Part shown: positions 36,203 to 46,059 of the stretch, one piece after another
Layout: each line of letters starts with the position of its first letter
Numbering within the stretch: position 1 is the stretch's first letter
DNA from: Artemia franciscana
Lineage: Eukaryota; Arthropoda; Branchiopoda; Anostraca; Artemiidae
NCBI RefSeq assembly: GCF_032884065.1
Contig: NC_088871.1
Span: 48,907,780 to 48,971,779, forward strand
DNA: 64,000 bases
Direction of reading: 5' to 3'
Translations under genes and position numbers: made by a program
The notes under the pieces: generated by a model
Databases searched by the model: none
Seen by the model: the letters and a program-made list of their open reading frames with translations, nothing else
What the model was told of the DNA's origin: nothing

Positions 36203-36335
36203 GAATAAGCCCTTTCCCAATATTCTAAGATTATTGGTTCGATCCAATTACCCCTGGGGAAAAAAACAAATAAACCCGCATTCGTGATCTTTCTTCTGGC
36301 AAAAATTGCAGGATTCCACATTTTCAAATTTCGAT
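36196..36335 (+). repeat. Family R internal fragment
   Basis: It matches the R right-half block: 'gagaataagccctttc', 'acccctggggaaaaaaaca' and 'cttctggcaaaaa', about 140 bp. Both ends are broken. Confidence 0.75.
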
Positions 36336-36991
36336 TCTGGAGCATTTGCACTTTCGCTAACCTGGTGCCTGGAGACTCAGCACAGGCGGCAAGTGATTTT
36401 CAAACGGGGTAGTAGCTGCAAACATCGCAAATGTTCTACGTGCATTTTATCTTGAACATCCTCCCAGTTCACAGCAGAATCTCCAAGCAAATTGAATTGC
36501 TAGCTTAGCTATATTAGAGTACTCTATATAGCTATATAGCTATATAGCTATATAGTTCTACTCTAGGCAACGAGTAGCTTACTTCTATTTTAGCTATATT
36601 GCAAACCCCAGAAGTAAGACTCTTTCGTGAGGGATGTTGAACTAACCCAGCTACAACTTTAGCTTACTCTACTGTATTTGAAGGGTGCTTCTTAGCTCAA
36701 AGTTACAGTTTTAAACTCTAAACTTTAAATATTTACTGTTGAAGCTACACATTGTAACACTTTAAGCTATTATAGAAACGCTTGAAGGCTGTCTGTTAGG
36801 TAGTTGTGTTGAAAGCTTTTTTCCGGGATTCTAAAAATTAAAGAGCCCTAGATTAAATATTTACTAGAATTGGTCATTACTAGAATCAACACAGGCCAAA
36901 CAAGGAAACTGTTTAAGTGCATGACGCCTGATATTATTCTTATACAGCTGTAGTTTTCTTAGAAAAGCAGCAATAGCACTTTTACTAGATA
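36336..36991. other. No gene; palindromic 'agctatat' cluster
   Basis: 'tatagctatatagctatata' and neighbours (36523-36560) form a self-complementary cluster near two 'tactct' motifs. The rest is unassigned, possibly 3' flank of the hAT-like gene. Confidence 0.4.
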
Positions 36992-37334
36992 TCATATCTT
37001 TCCTTGGAGATGTTTATTAAGTGTATTAAGTTTTTCAAATATATCTGATAAGTAAAACACATCATTTTTATTTGCAAGCAGTTTCGCTCCAAGTTGTGTG
37101 TCAGCAAGAAAGGAAACAATAGAATCCCAAAGTGCAATGAAACGCTCAAGACAATTCCCCTTTGATAGCCATCTCACCTCTGTATGTAATACAAGCCACT
37201 CAAACTCTTCTCCATTTTGCTTACAGAATTCACGAAAAAGGTGGTCTTGGAGAGAATTTGATTTAATATGGTTTACTACTTTTATTACAACAGAAAGGGC
37301 ATCATGCAGACGTGCACTCATTTTCTTTGTAACT
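36992..37334 (-). pseudogene. hAT-like transposase (SCAND3/ZMYM6-type), downstream half
   Basis: The minus strand reads 'QHLVTKKMSARLHDALSVV', 'VVNHIKSNSLQDHLFREFC' and 'LVLHTEVRWLSKGNCLERF'. These are hallmark blocks of the hAT-derived proteins found in arthropods and vertebrates (consensus 'VVKxVNxIK', 'HTEVRWLSxGxVLxR'), part of the RNase-H-like catalytic fold. It ends with a stop near 36992 that may be premature, since the usual C-terminal dimerisation block is absent. The first part of the same gene continues at 38264-38520 after a LINE insertion. Confidence 0.8.
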
Positions 37335-37342
37335 AAGTGTTG
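37335..37342. repeat. Left 8-bp target duplication of LINE
   Basis: 'aagtgttg', repeated exactly at 38256-38263. Confidence 0.75.
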
Positions 37343-38255
37343 TGTGTCCTCTCCCCCTTGCTTTTTGTCCTTGTAATCGATTATGTGCTCCGAGACTGCA
37401 CGGGGTTTGGTATCCAAATCTGCGACAACAAACGACTAGCAGATCTTGATTTCGCCGACGACATCACCCTGATGGAAGCAAACAAGGAAAGGCTCCAGGA
37501 TCTTCTCGAAGTAATCCGAGAGAAAGCGAGTCTTTTGGGACTAAAGATCAACTCGGACAAAACAAAAAGCATGGCAACGAGCGACTCACCACTGGGCTTA
37601 AAGTGCGGGGACAATACAGTAGAGCAGGTAGTGGATTTTAGATACCTTGGAAGTACAGTCGAACGAACTGGATCCAGCGAAAAGGAGGTGCAGTCTAGGA
37701 TTGGACAAGCCAGTGGAGCTTTTAATCGACTAAAGCCAGTGTGGCGATCGAAAAAGTACTCCCTGAAACTGAAAATGAGGCTGTTCAACAGTAACGTCAT
37801 CTCCGCCCTCCTTTATAGCTGTGAATGTTGGAAACTAAACAAACACCAAGAAAAGAGGATTCTTGCCTTCGAGAACAACTGTCTTCGCAGAATACTGAAC
37901 ATAAACTGGAGAGACCACATAACCAACCAGACTGTTCGGTCTATCTCGCGCCAGCCCCTGGTAACAGATGTCATACGCCAACGAAGATGGCGCTACCTGG
38001 GGCATGTTATCCGTATGGCGGGAGATAGACTCCCCAGAACTGTACTGGAGTGGCAACCAGAGGGAACCCGAAGAAGAGGGAAGCCGAAGAATACAATTCG
38101 TCGTACGTACCAGCGGGACCTAAAACACATCAATGCGATAGTCCAACCCCAGTGGGAAGACGTCTGGGCAGCAGCACATATGAGGGACGACTGGCGGCTC
38201 TTTTTGGATGCCCTGGGTGCCTCTGGCGGCACAGGAGGAACTAAGGTCTAAGGTA
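37343..38255 (+). mobile_element. 5'-truncated LINE inserted in the hAT-like gene
   Basis: This is a dead-on-arrival LINE of 0.9 kb whose remaining frame is open. It starts just after RT motif B ('VLSPLLFVLVIDYVL'). It includes motif C 'DLDFADDITLM', 'LGLKINSDKTKSM', 'VVDFRYLGSTVERTGSS', 'ISALLYSCECWKL', 'RRWRYLGHVIRMAGDRLP' and 'RRRGKPKNTIRRTY', and ends 'AAHMRDDWRLFLDALG' with a stop at 38249-38251. The 3' end is 'ctaaggtctaaggt' with no long poly-A. The uninterrupted 304-codon frame and exact target duplication show the insertion is younger than the decay of the LINE at 35473-36202. Confidence 0.88.
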
Positions 38256-38263
38256 AAGTGTTG

Positions 38264-38520
38264 ACGATGTATCACACAGTGAATACAATATACTGCTAGG
38301 ACTGTTTTTTTTAATGTGCAATAAAACCTTTGTATCTGCCTTTCATAGATGGTGCACCATCAGTAGCACAAGGAATTATATTTTTAAGTGGGATATTATT
38401 TTCCTTGAAATAAGTAGCAACAAAAAGGGCCTCATTATCTCTTAAAGTTGATTCATCAAGTTGAAGGGTAAACTGTTTCACTTGCAAATCAATTGTTTTT
38501 CTACATCCTCTACCATTTCA
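38264..38520 (-). pseudogene. hAT-like transposase, upstream half
   Basis: The minus strand reads 'VKQFTLQLDEST', where 'xLDES(T)' holds the first catalytic Asp of hAT transposases. It continues 'NEALFVATYFKENNIPLKN' and 'CATDGAPSMKGRYKGFIAH', the second Asp region 'CTDGAxSMxG', then a stop in place of a Leu codon, then 'CIHCVIHRQH'. It leads across the LINE target duplication into 'QHLVTKKMSARL' at 37334. At least one nonsense codon is present, so the gene was inactive or mutated besides the LINE insertion. Upstream (38520-39148) the frame is not recognisable. Confidence 0.78.
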
Positions 38521-39029
38521 TCGTGACACAGAAGAGTTGCTTCAAGGGATAGAATTAGTAATTTCAATTGCATTTTGTTTCATAACTGATGAAATTATGG
38601 CAAAACTGCGGGTAGAATTACTGTTTCACCAATATTATGGGGTTTTCCGGTCTTTACAATTATTTTGCTTATTTCATATGATGCCAGGAAACCATCATTT
38701 CCTAAGATATGTTGAAAGATTATGATATTTGCTCTTGTCACTGACCAATGGGTAGTAGATAAGTTGTTGCGGATCTATGGTCTAGGTACCGGGCATTGGG
38801 AAGGAAATATCTGCTTAAAAATAAAGATCAAAGCTCACCACCTACTTCATGAGAGAAGTTAAAAGATTTTCACCTTCGCTTGTTCTTGCCACTGACTGAT
38901 GGGTGAATATATAAGTCAAAAGAAAGTACAAAAAAAAATGAAAGAATTATTAATATATATTTTTCAAAATAATGTAAATTACAGTAGAAATTGAATTTTT
39001 TAAAATAAAGAGCGTTCTGAGTTGGTTTT

Positions 39030-39148
39030 CTTCATGGACCCCCAAAATATCATTGTGGACCCCCAATTTGTTGCGTTTTGCCTGTGGACGCCCAGGAATA
39101 TTACATGGAGCCCTAGGAGTCCATGTGGACCCCGGTTGAGAACCACTG
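39030..39148. repeat. hAT-type terminal region (end 'gagaaccactg')
   Basis: The segment ends with 'cccggttgagaaccactg' at 39148. Read in reverse this is the common hAT terminus 'cagtggttctcaaccggg'. It faces outward from the minus-strand hAT-like gene, so it could be its 5' end. The matching opposite end was not found left of 36992. Internal direct repeats of 'gtggac-ccc' are present. Confidence 0.6.
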
Positions 39149-41454
39149 CTCTATCCTTTCCTACAAAGGTATCAGCGGTTTCCCCTGGCCCAGAGGCTGG
39201 GAGCCGCTCCTCCGGCATAAATAGAGTTTTAATTCATTTTCACCGGAGTCTAGTACAGCTGGAAGTCTTCTTCATTGTGGATAAAGTCATCTGTTGCTTT
39301 ACATCACAGCTGGATGAAAAAGGAACGCCAATAACTCCATAAAACCCGGCAGATATTGCGATGAAGAGCGGGTTCATTGTTCATAGAGATGGAAACGCAT
39401 TCAAAATTCAATTATAGACGGGCACAAGCCAATACATGTACTACTTGGAAGGTCAAGGTTCCGTTTTTAGATCCTCCAAAAAATTTCAGAAAAATATTCC
39501 TTAATTTTCCTTAAAGAGAGGCTTCACTCGTCTCTAACTTATTTATTCCGACTACTTGAATCGTGCTAACTAATCCTGTAACATCCTAAGAAAGACTTAG
39601 GGTTAGATCTAACAAAGTATCTTTTAGGCTAACTTGATTCTGGATCTCAATGCATCTTAAGTTTTTTTTTACTTCTAAAATTTTGTAGATTGGTATTTTA
39701 TATAAAAAAAAATTAGTATTATTCTTTCAGGCCTAGTTCAATTTTGTTTATGAGACTGTCCCCTATTTGTTCGATATTCGGCAGATGACATATTTGGTTT
39801 GAATTTCTGAAGGTCTATCTGAAATCCGGAGCTCGACGTTTTTGACTGGTGGAAGATATTTCAAAACTAATAAAAACAACCTTCAATAACTACGAAAAGT
39901 CTAACATTTTCAGTTATGCACTATGAGGAATAACTTTTTGTTGGGTTGTAAAAGTGATACTACAAATATAATGTTTATTTCCTAGCTGCTGAAGACATTC
40001 AGTCTCATATCCATGTGTCTTTTATTGTGACAGCTAAACAGCTTTACTGCGGGGCTTATTTAGGTAGAAACAACATATATTAAAATGGGATCGAAAAGGA
40101 AAAAACAGTTCCGGTGTGGACTTGAAAGAAGGCCAGAATTAACCTAAGCCTGATCAACATAATAATCTCATAATGAACGATACTTTCATTATCAGATAAA
40201 TGACAAGGAATCTGTCTTTTTTTTACTTGGTTTACTTGGAAAGCTGTTAATCTAGGTCAATGAAGCTTTAAAATCTGAATTTACGGTTCAATTTAAGGCC
40301 TGGCAAGGTAGGGTGTTTCCAAAATGCTAACCCCAATCCTTCCCTAACTTTAAATCTTTAATTATTTTTTGAAAATCAAGCTAAAATAAAGGTCTACCTG
40401 TCATAGAATAACGACCTTCCTAACTTACATTTTTTTTTTTTATTGTCTTCATTTTGTTTCGCTTATTAATAGGTTTATTCTTCTTCACTGCGACTGAAAC
40501 TCCTAGAGATTTAAACTGATGTATACTCTGAAACAACCTTGACTTTTTTCGGCCAAATTAGGACTAATTTCAATGAAAGACAGGAATCGTCTGTGACTGT
40601 GCTATTGGCGCACATTCAGCACGTAAAAAGACTGACTAAGGCCTAATTAAAACAAAATTACGAGAATTGTTGATAAAAATGATCGATTTTATAACCATAG
40701 GCACGGTAAAATTTTAATCTTCTTCTAACCGGAAAACAAAAAACAAAAAAGCTATGGAGTCCTAATAAATCGAGCCACAGATTCTTTAAGATCCTTGAAC
40801 AAACTATTGTAAGCTATTGTTCAAGCGATTGTAATCGCATGGAATTGATATCAAGAATCATTTTATGCATTCACATGTTACTAATTAGTGTTGCCAATAA
40901 ATCAAAGAATAAGAAGAAGAAAAGTAGATAGTAAGAACACAAAAAATCTTTCCATGCCTTAACTTGGGCTAAATATCCGTTCTTGAAAATTTCATCTGTC
41001 TAGCATTAGTAGTTTCAAATTCCATTGAATTTCACTTCCTGGAGGGTAGAAGGGTTGGAGACGGGTACTTGAACACACCTGTCCAGGCTTTAATGTAGAT
41101 TGCAGATCTATTGTTAAAAATTTTTTCACCTAGACAAACAGCTCTCCTAGACAAACAGCTCTCCGATGCCCTTTTCGTCTTCTTTTACCCATCATCATAG
41201 AATTATTGAAAATAATAGACAATGATAAAACAGAACTAAGGTCCAACAGCTACGTATTTACTAAAAAAAAAATGACAACAGAATGTCTCGCAATATGAAC
41301 AAATTTCAAAATTGTTTTCTTGAAAACATTTTTATTTACTCAGCTCACACCAGGACAAATAAAACCATAATACTTTTGACAAAAAAAAATTAAGAATAAC
41401 AGTGCCATCTAGTTCAATAAACTATATTTTGTATAAGGTTTTGCTGTAATGTAA
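39149..41454. other. No recognised gene (3' flank of the adenylate kinase gene)
   Basis: Apart from homopolymers, I see nothing assignable. It would lie downstream of the adenylate kinase gene on the minus strand. Confidence 0.4.
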
Positions 41455-41460
41455 TTTATT
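41455..41460 (-). promoter_or_regulatory. Candidate AATAAA polyadenylation signal
   Basis: Complement of 'tttatt', about 100 nt downstream of the adenylate kinase stop codon. In AT-rich DNA this hexamer is common, so support is positional. Confidence 0.4.
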
Positions 41461-41557
41461 TTCTTCTTTAAATATTTATAGTCCATAAAAAGTTCCCAAA
41501 TTAACAAATTATTGATTGCATTCCTGTTGAACATTCGATGAGGACGTAAATTATTAT

Positions 41558-41632
41558 TTAGACAGTCAGCATAGTGTCTAAAAACGCTGCTACATCAGCA
41601 AAAACGAGTTCACGATCTCTCTCTGCGTTAAT
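41558..41632 (-). CDS. AK1: Adenylate kinase 1-like, last exon
   Basis: A canonical acceptor (polypyrimidine then AG at 41633-41634) precedes 24 codons and a TAA stop. The peptide 'INAERDRELVFADVAAFLDT' matches the C-terminal helix of AK1-type adenylate kinases (pattern 'xNAExxxxxVFxxVxxxLD'). The exon joins the upstream exon in phase 0 without loss of frame. The short 3' exon and stop position agree with the family's usual end, about 30 residues after the DYY motif. Confidence 0.88.
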   Translation of the reverse strand: MNAERDRELVFADVAAFLDTMLTV

Positions 41633-42695
41633 CTGAAAAATAATAAAACTAAAATAAAAAAGAGTATGGAAAAATTTGATTCTTATAAATAAAAGTTTAT
41701 TATAAACAGTTTAATTATTAAAAGAACCCATAAACCACAGGAACTTAAAAAAATAAAAAATAGTGACAAAGAAACAAAATCAAATCAATTTTTGATTTCA
41801 TTCAATTGGATATAGAGAATAGCTTCTTCTTGTGCTTAACTTTAGGTTCCATAGGAAAATTGGTCCATTTATTTTATTTTTCTTTTACCATAACCCCTGC
41901 TTTCTCTTCTTTTTCTGTTTCTCTTCTTTCATGCTGAGCCCGTCAAGATTCAATTTACTATTTTTTTTTTCAGATTGAAGCAAATAGCGGATGAACTCAC
42001 TACCGCACACACTACCTCACTGCCCCACTACCCTCACTGCTACAGAACGTTCTTTATTCTCCATACTACCCTTATACTTCACACACTAGCTATTGTTGAT
42101 TCAGCATTAGATCTTGCGAACAACTCCTTGACATAACTCCATAGATCTAACAGTATGAAATACACTTCTTGGCACCTGCTAAACAAAATTTGCCCTTTAC
42201 CCATATGAGCCGAACTTCGTTTTTTACTAGGTTACAGCGATTACCACAACCATAGTCAAGCACTCAGAAGCATAAAGTAGATCCTGATATTACAGTGACT
42301 TGAAGACTCAGTTGCAGCAGAATGTTTTGAAATTTTTCTCTTATGGAGGCTTTTTACAGACCCTAAAAACAAGGAATTGACTAACCAGAATTTCAAAAGA
42401 AAAAAACTTAAAAAGAAAGTCAGCGGTTTAGTATACTCTCGGGCAACTCAAGCAATGCAAGGTTTGTTGCCAAACACGAAAAAGGCGACGCTAAATATAT
42501 CGAAAGTCTTTGGTTTTATCAAGTAGCCTGAGTGTACTTCGAGTTAAATAAAAGATCCAGTTAAAAACCTTAGAAAGGAAACAAGATTTGAACCTGCAAG
42601 GAAAAACTAACATCAAAAATAAAAAAAAGCACAAAAAATTCAATTTATTAGGATGCTCTCATACCCTCACTATTTCTAAATATGGAAAAACTTAC
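41633..42695 (-). other. Intron between the two adenylate kinase exons
   Basis: GTAAGT donor at 42695 downward and AG acceptor at 41633. Length 1063 bp, AT-rich, no repeat recognised. Confidence 0.8.
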
Positions 42696-42881
42696 AGTTT
42701 TAACTTTTGCTCCGTAGTAATCAATGACTGGTTTACTATGAGTGTGAAACGTATCAAGACGTTTCTTGATTGTTACCTCATTGTCATCTACTCTGCCAGA
42801 AGACAGGGATCTTCCAAGTAGCCGCTTGGTCATTGTCTCGTCTGAAGCTTCGAAATATATGATAGCTGAGCAAGGGGCAAT
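42696..42881 (-). CDS. AK1: Adenylate kinase 1-like, penultimate exon (partial gene)
   Basis: A 186-bp phase-0 exon between AG (42882-42883, after 'tttctttt') and a GTAAGT donor. It encodes 'CSAIIYFEASDETMTKRLLG', 'SSGRVDDNEVTIKKRLDTF' and 'KPVIDYYGAKVKT'. These match the parallel strand before the LID, the LID-flanking arginines (R in KRLL, R in GRVDDN) and the following helix of short, cytosolic AK1-type nucleoside monophosphate kinases, which interconvert ATP + AMP and 2 ADP. The pattern 'ETMTKRLL' with 'SGRVDDNExTIKKRL' fits AK1 better than UMP-CMP kinase. The N-terminal P-loop exons (GGPGSGKGTQ) were not found; they would lie to the right, beyond the satellite/Helitron block or outside the window. 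Confidence 0.92.
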
Positions 42882-42883
42882 CT

Positions 42884-43254
42884 GAAAAGAAATATTTATG
42901 GATTTATTGGAGTCAAAACATTATGAAATTATTATTTAGTAGTTTTACCAGTTGGTGGTAAAAGCGGATTTCTGGATTTTACCTATTGTTATAGTAAAAT
43001 GAATAAATTTTAGAGAAGTTGCAACATTTTTTCGTAATTTCTAAAGAAATTAGTAGATTTGTTTGTGACCTTTGCAACCTTTTTTGTAAGGTTGTAACCG
43101 TTGCAACCTTTTTTCTTAATTTCTAAAGAAATTAGTAGATTTATTTATTTTTGAAAAATTACTAAAATGTTGACATTTCCCAGTTTCACTAGTAAAATTT
43201 TGATCGTTTATATGACAGTTTGTAGTAAATGATACAACTCTATAAAATTTTACA
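42884..43254. other. Intron sequence of the adenylate kinase gene
   Basis: Upstream intron on the minus strand. A ~60-bp direct repeat ('gcaaccttttttcttaatttctaaagaaattagtagattt' type, in short pieces) occurs at about 43020-43062 and 43100-43143. Confidence 0.55.
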
Positions 43255-43329
43255 TCGTTGCCACGTTGAACCGTGAGAATAAATAAACAAAGATAATTAG
43301 TTGAACTCGACAACACTTTTCACCCACAC

Positions 43330-44057
43330 AGTTCAAAAGAAGGTTTTAATTTCCAAGGACAACTGCATCTTCAAAGAAAAGTTACTTCTTCTGAAGCGTT
43401 TTAAGGTCACATGTTTTTCGCTTAATTTTTGCTGATATTTTATTTTCGTTTCCTTTTTTATTTAGCACCATCTACTCCAAAATGCCAAACTGATTATAGA
43501 GGCCTCTTTATTAAATATCTAATTTCCGATTTTTCCATATTTTATAGATATGTAGTGGTATTTTCAAAGACAGCTGCCTCTTCAAATAAAAGTCACACCT
43601 TCTTAAGTGTTTTAGGGTCATACGTTTTCAGCTTATTTTTGGCGATATTTTACCAACGTTCTTCGTTTTTATTATTATTATTTTCATTTGGTAACTTTTA
43701 TTATCAAAATTACAAAAGTGTTTGTGGACGTCTATTCATTAAAAATGGAATTTCCGATTTTTCCGAATTTTTATAGATATATAGTGGTATCTGCAAAGAC
43801 AACTGCGTCTTCAAAGAAAAGTTACATCTTTTTAAGTGTTTTAAGCGGTTTAAGCGGGTCATATGTTTTTAGCTTATTATTAGTAATTTTCGGACCAACG
43901 TTCTTCATTTCTTTTTTTTTTTGTTTGGCACCATCTAATATCAAAATTGACAAACTGATAGTGGTGGTCATTTCGTTAAAAATTGAGTTTCCGATTTTTT
44001 CCTAATTTTAATAGCTATACAGTGGGGTCTGCAAAGACAACTGCGTCTTCAAAGCCC
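43330..44057. repeat. Satellite array, left part (about 3 units)
   Basis: Units share 'caaagacaactgcgtcttc', 'ttttagcttat', 'ggaccaacgttctt' and 'gcaccatcta'. The last marker is at 43465, about 43690 and 43928, giving periods of 225-238 bp. The array stops at 'cttcaaag' (44057), where Helitron sequence begins. Confidence 0.88.
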
Positions 44058-44159
44058 CCCCCCAAGCCCCCCGTCCCCCCCCCGCGCGCGTAAGTCGTTA
44101 CGCGCCATATTAGTTACGCGCCCTTGTAGTTGTGTCCCTGTGTCCCACCTGTGAATATA

Positions 44160-44371
44160 GATAGATATATATATATGTTTTTAACTACGTTAAACTTGCG
44201 AATATACAACATTCTTGGCTGTCCCTTTGTCTGTGCATATACAAAGCCTTATATACTTATAATGACGTCATATGCAAACGCTCTTTTTACAAACAAACAA
44301 ACATGCATACATACAACTCGTTTTTATATAGATAGATAGATAGATAGATAGATATACATATACAATACAAA
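44160..44371 (-). repeat. Duplicated ORF tail and nested Helitron-like 5' end
   Basis: The sequence 'aacttgcgaat-tacaa' to 'gtgcatata' of the helicase C-terminus (44385-44435) is duplicated at 44187-44242. Between the copies is another 'acatacaactcgtttttata' motif (complement of a Helitron 5' end) and a (gata)n run at 44325-44352. Confidence 0.65.
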
Positions 44372-46059
44372 TTAACTAAGTAAAACTTGCGAATCTACAA
44401 AATTCTTCGCTGTCCCATCGTCGGTGCATATAAATAGATTGTCAGGTTTACCGACCCTCGAACATGCAACGTACAATTGTCCATGGGAAAAGCAATCTGT
44501 ATTAAGATCTATACCACATTTTTCTAATGATTGACCTTGAGCCTTGTTGATGGTGATTACAAATGCTAATTGAATTGGGAATTGCAATCTTTTAAATTGA
44601 AAAGGCAGATCCGTTGGAATCATGGGAATGCGAGGAATAAGAACAGCCTCACCCTCAAAAGGCCCTGTCAAGATTGTTGCCTCTATTACGTTTTCCATTG
44701 TTTTTTTAAAGCAAGTCGCGTGCCATTGCAAAGCTTTGGTGGGTTGATGCTTCGTAACAATATTATTGGTACGCCTATTTTTAGGTCTAGCACGTGTGGT
44801 GGAAACCCTGGGAGATCCAGGGAATTTAAAAATTCAGATGGATAATTAACCGCTTCATTTGGTTCCAGAACGGTGTCGACTGACTTGTAAAGGAATGCCT
44901 GGTCTCGAATCTTGGTCAAAACAATATTGTTGATTTCGTGGACGTCTATATTTTTGGCTGCCAGAATCGCTCGTTCACTTAGCCATTTATGATTTTTATA
45001 ATTGGTTAGAATATTCGGGAATACTTTTTCAATCAATTCATTTTTGGACGTCACTAAATTACAGAAATCAGCAGGTAGTTGTATACGTCCTGAAACTGAG
45101 TCTATTGGGAGCTTTCCGTTTCCACTTGCCAGCAATTGATCTGAAAATGTCTGACCAGAGTCATCGTTTTGCAATCGGACACGCATATTTGTAGTTAATT
45201 TTAATGTCTTTATGTGTGCCCATAAATTAGAATTTTTCAGGTAAGCATTCATTTCGTATACAGGGGTTGATCTAGGTATTACAGGTAATATTTATCTGGA
45301 ATCTCCCGCAAGCAATATTAATGTGCTGCCAAAGGGTTTCGAATTTCCTCTCAAATCTCACAATGATTGCTCCAGAGCCTCGAGCGATTTTTTGTGTGCC
45401 ATTGTACACTCGTCCCAAATAATAAGTTTGCATTGCTGCAATACTTTACCCATCCCAGATGATTTGGAAATATTGCACGTGGGAGTTTCTGTAGAATGGT
45501 AATTCAGAGGCAATTTCAAAGCGGAATGAGCAGTTCTTCCACCAGGCAGCAACGTTGCGGCTATTCCGGACGACAAAATTGCCAACAATATATCATCTTT
45601 TGATCGAATTGATGCCAGAATCAGTTTTATCACAAACGTTTTACCAGTACCCCCTGGTGCATCCAAAAAGAAGATTTCTCCAACGTTGTTATCGACACAA
45701 TGCATTATCGTATCATAAATGTCTTTTTGCTCAGACATTAATTTAGAAATATTATTTTGTACATACGACAACAGATCACTCGTGTTGTAACTTTGTTCAC
45801 GATCCAATTCTACGCATGTCGAAACAGCAGCGGTTTGATTAGGTGAAGGCATATCCAAATCCTGAAGAGGTTTGTTTGCCATACATAAGCACAAATCTTC
45901 AATAATAACTAAATTGTAGTTATAAATTTCTGATGTAAAATCAAAAGTCATATCTGACGTCTCTAACCATTTTCGATGGAGTATATCTTCGGACATTTTC
46001 GATTTAAATTTCTCCCATAACTCTATAGGAGCTGAAGGAGCGCAAGTTGTTAGTATGAT
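44372..46059 (-). pseudogene. Helitron Pif1-like helicase domain
   Basis: Walker A is 'DAPGGTGKTFVIKLI' (about 45640-45680). 'SSGIAATLLPGGRTAHSALK' is motif Ia. 'LIIWDECTMAHK' is Walker B (DE). 'LILLAGDSR' is motif III-like, followed by 'VIPRSTP'. Then 'LKLTTNMRV' is motif IV, '[20 protein letters not shown]' is the late domain, and '[16 protein letters not shown]' with 'LYVACSRVG' is motif VI. Stops interrupt at 45358-45360 (TGA) and 45292-45294 (TAA), and a frame change falls near 44700-44731 beside a T7 run. Helicase unwinds the donor strand during rolling-circle transposition; this copy cannot make a full protein. Confidence 0.9.
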
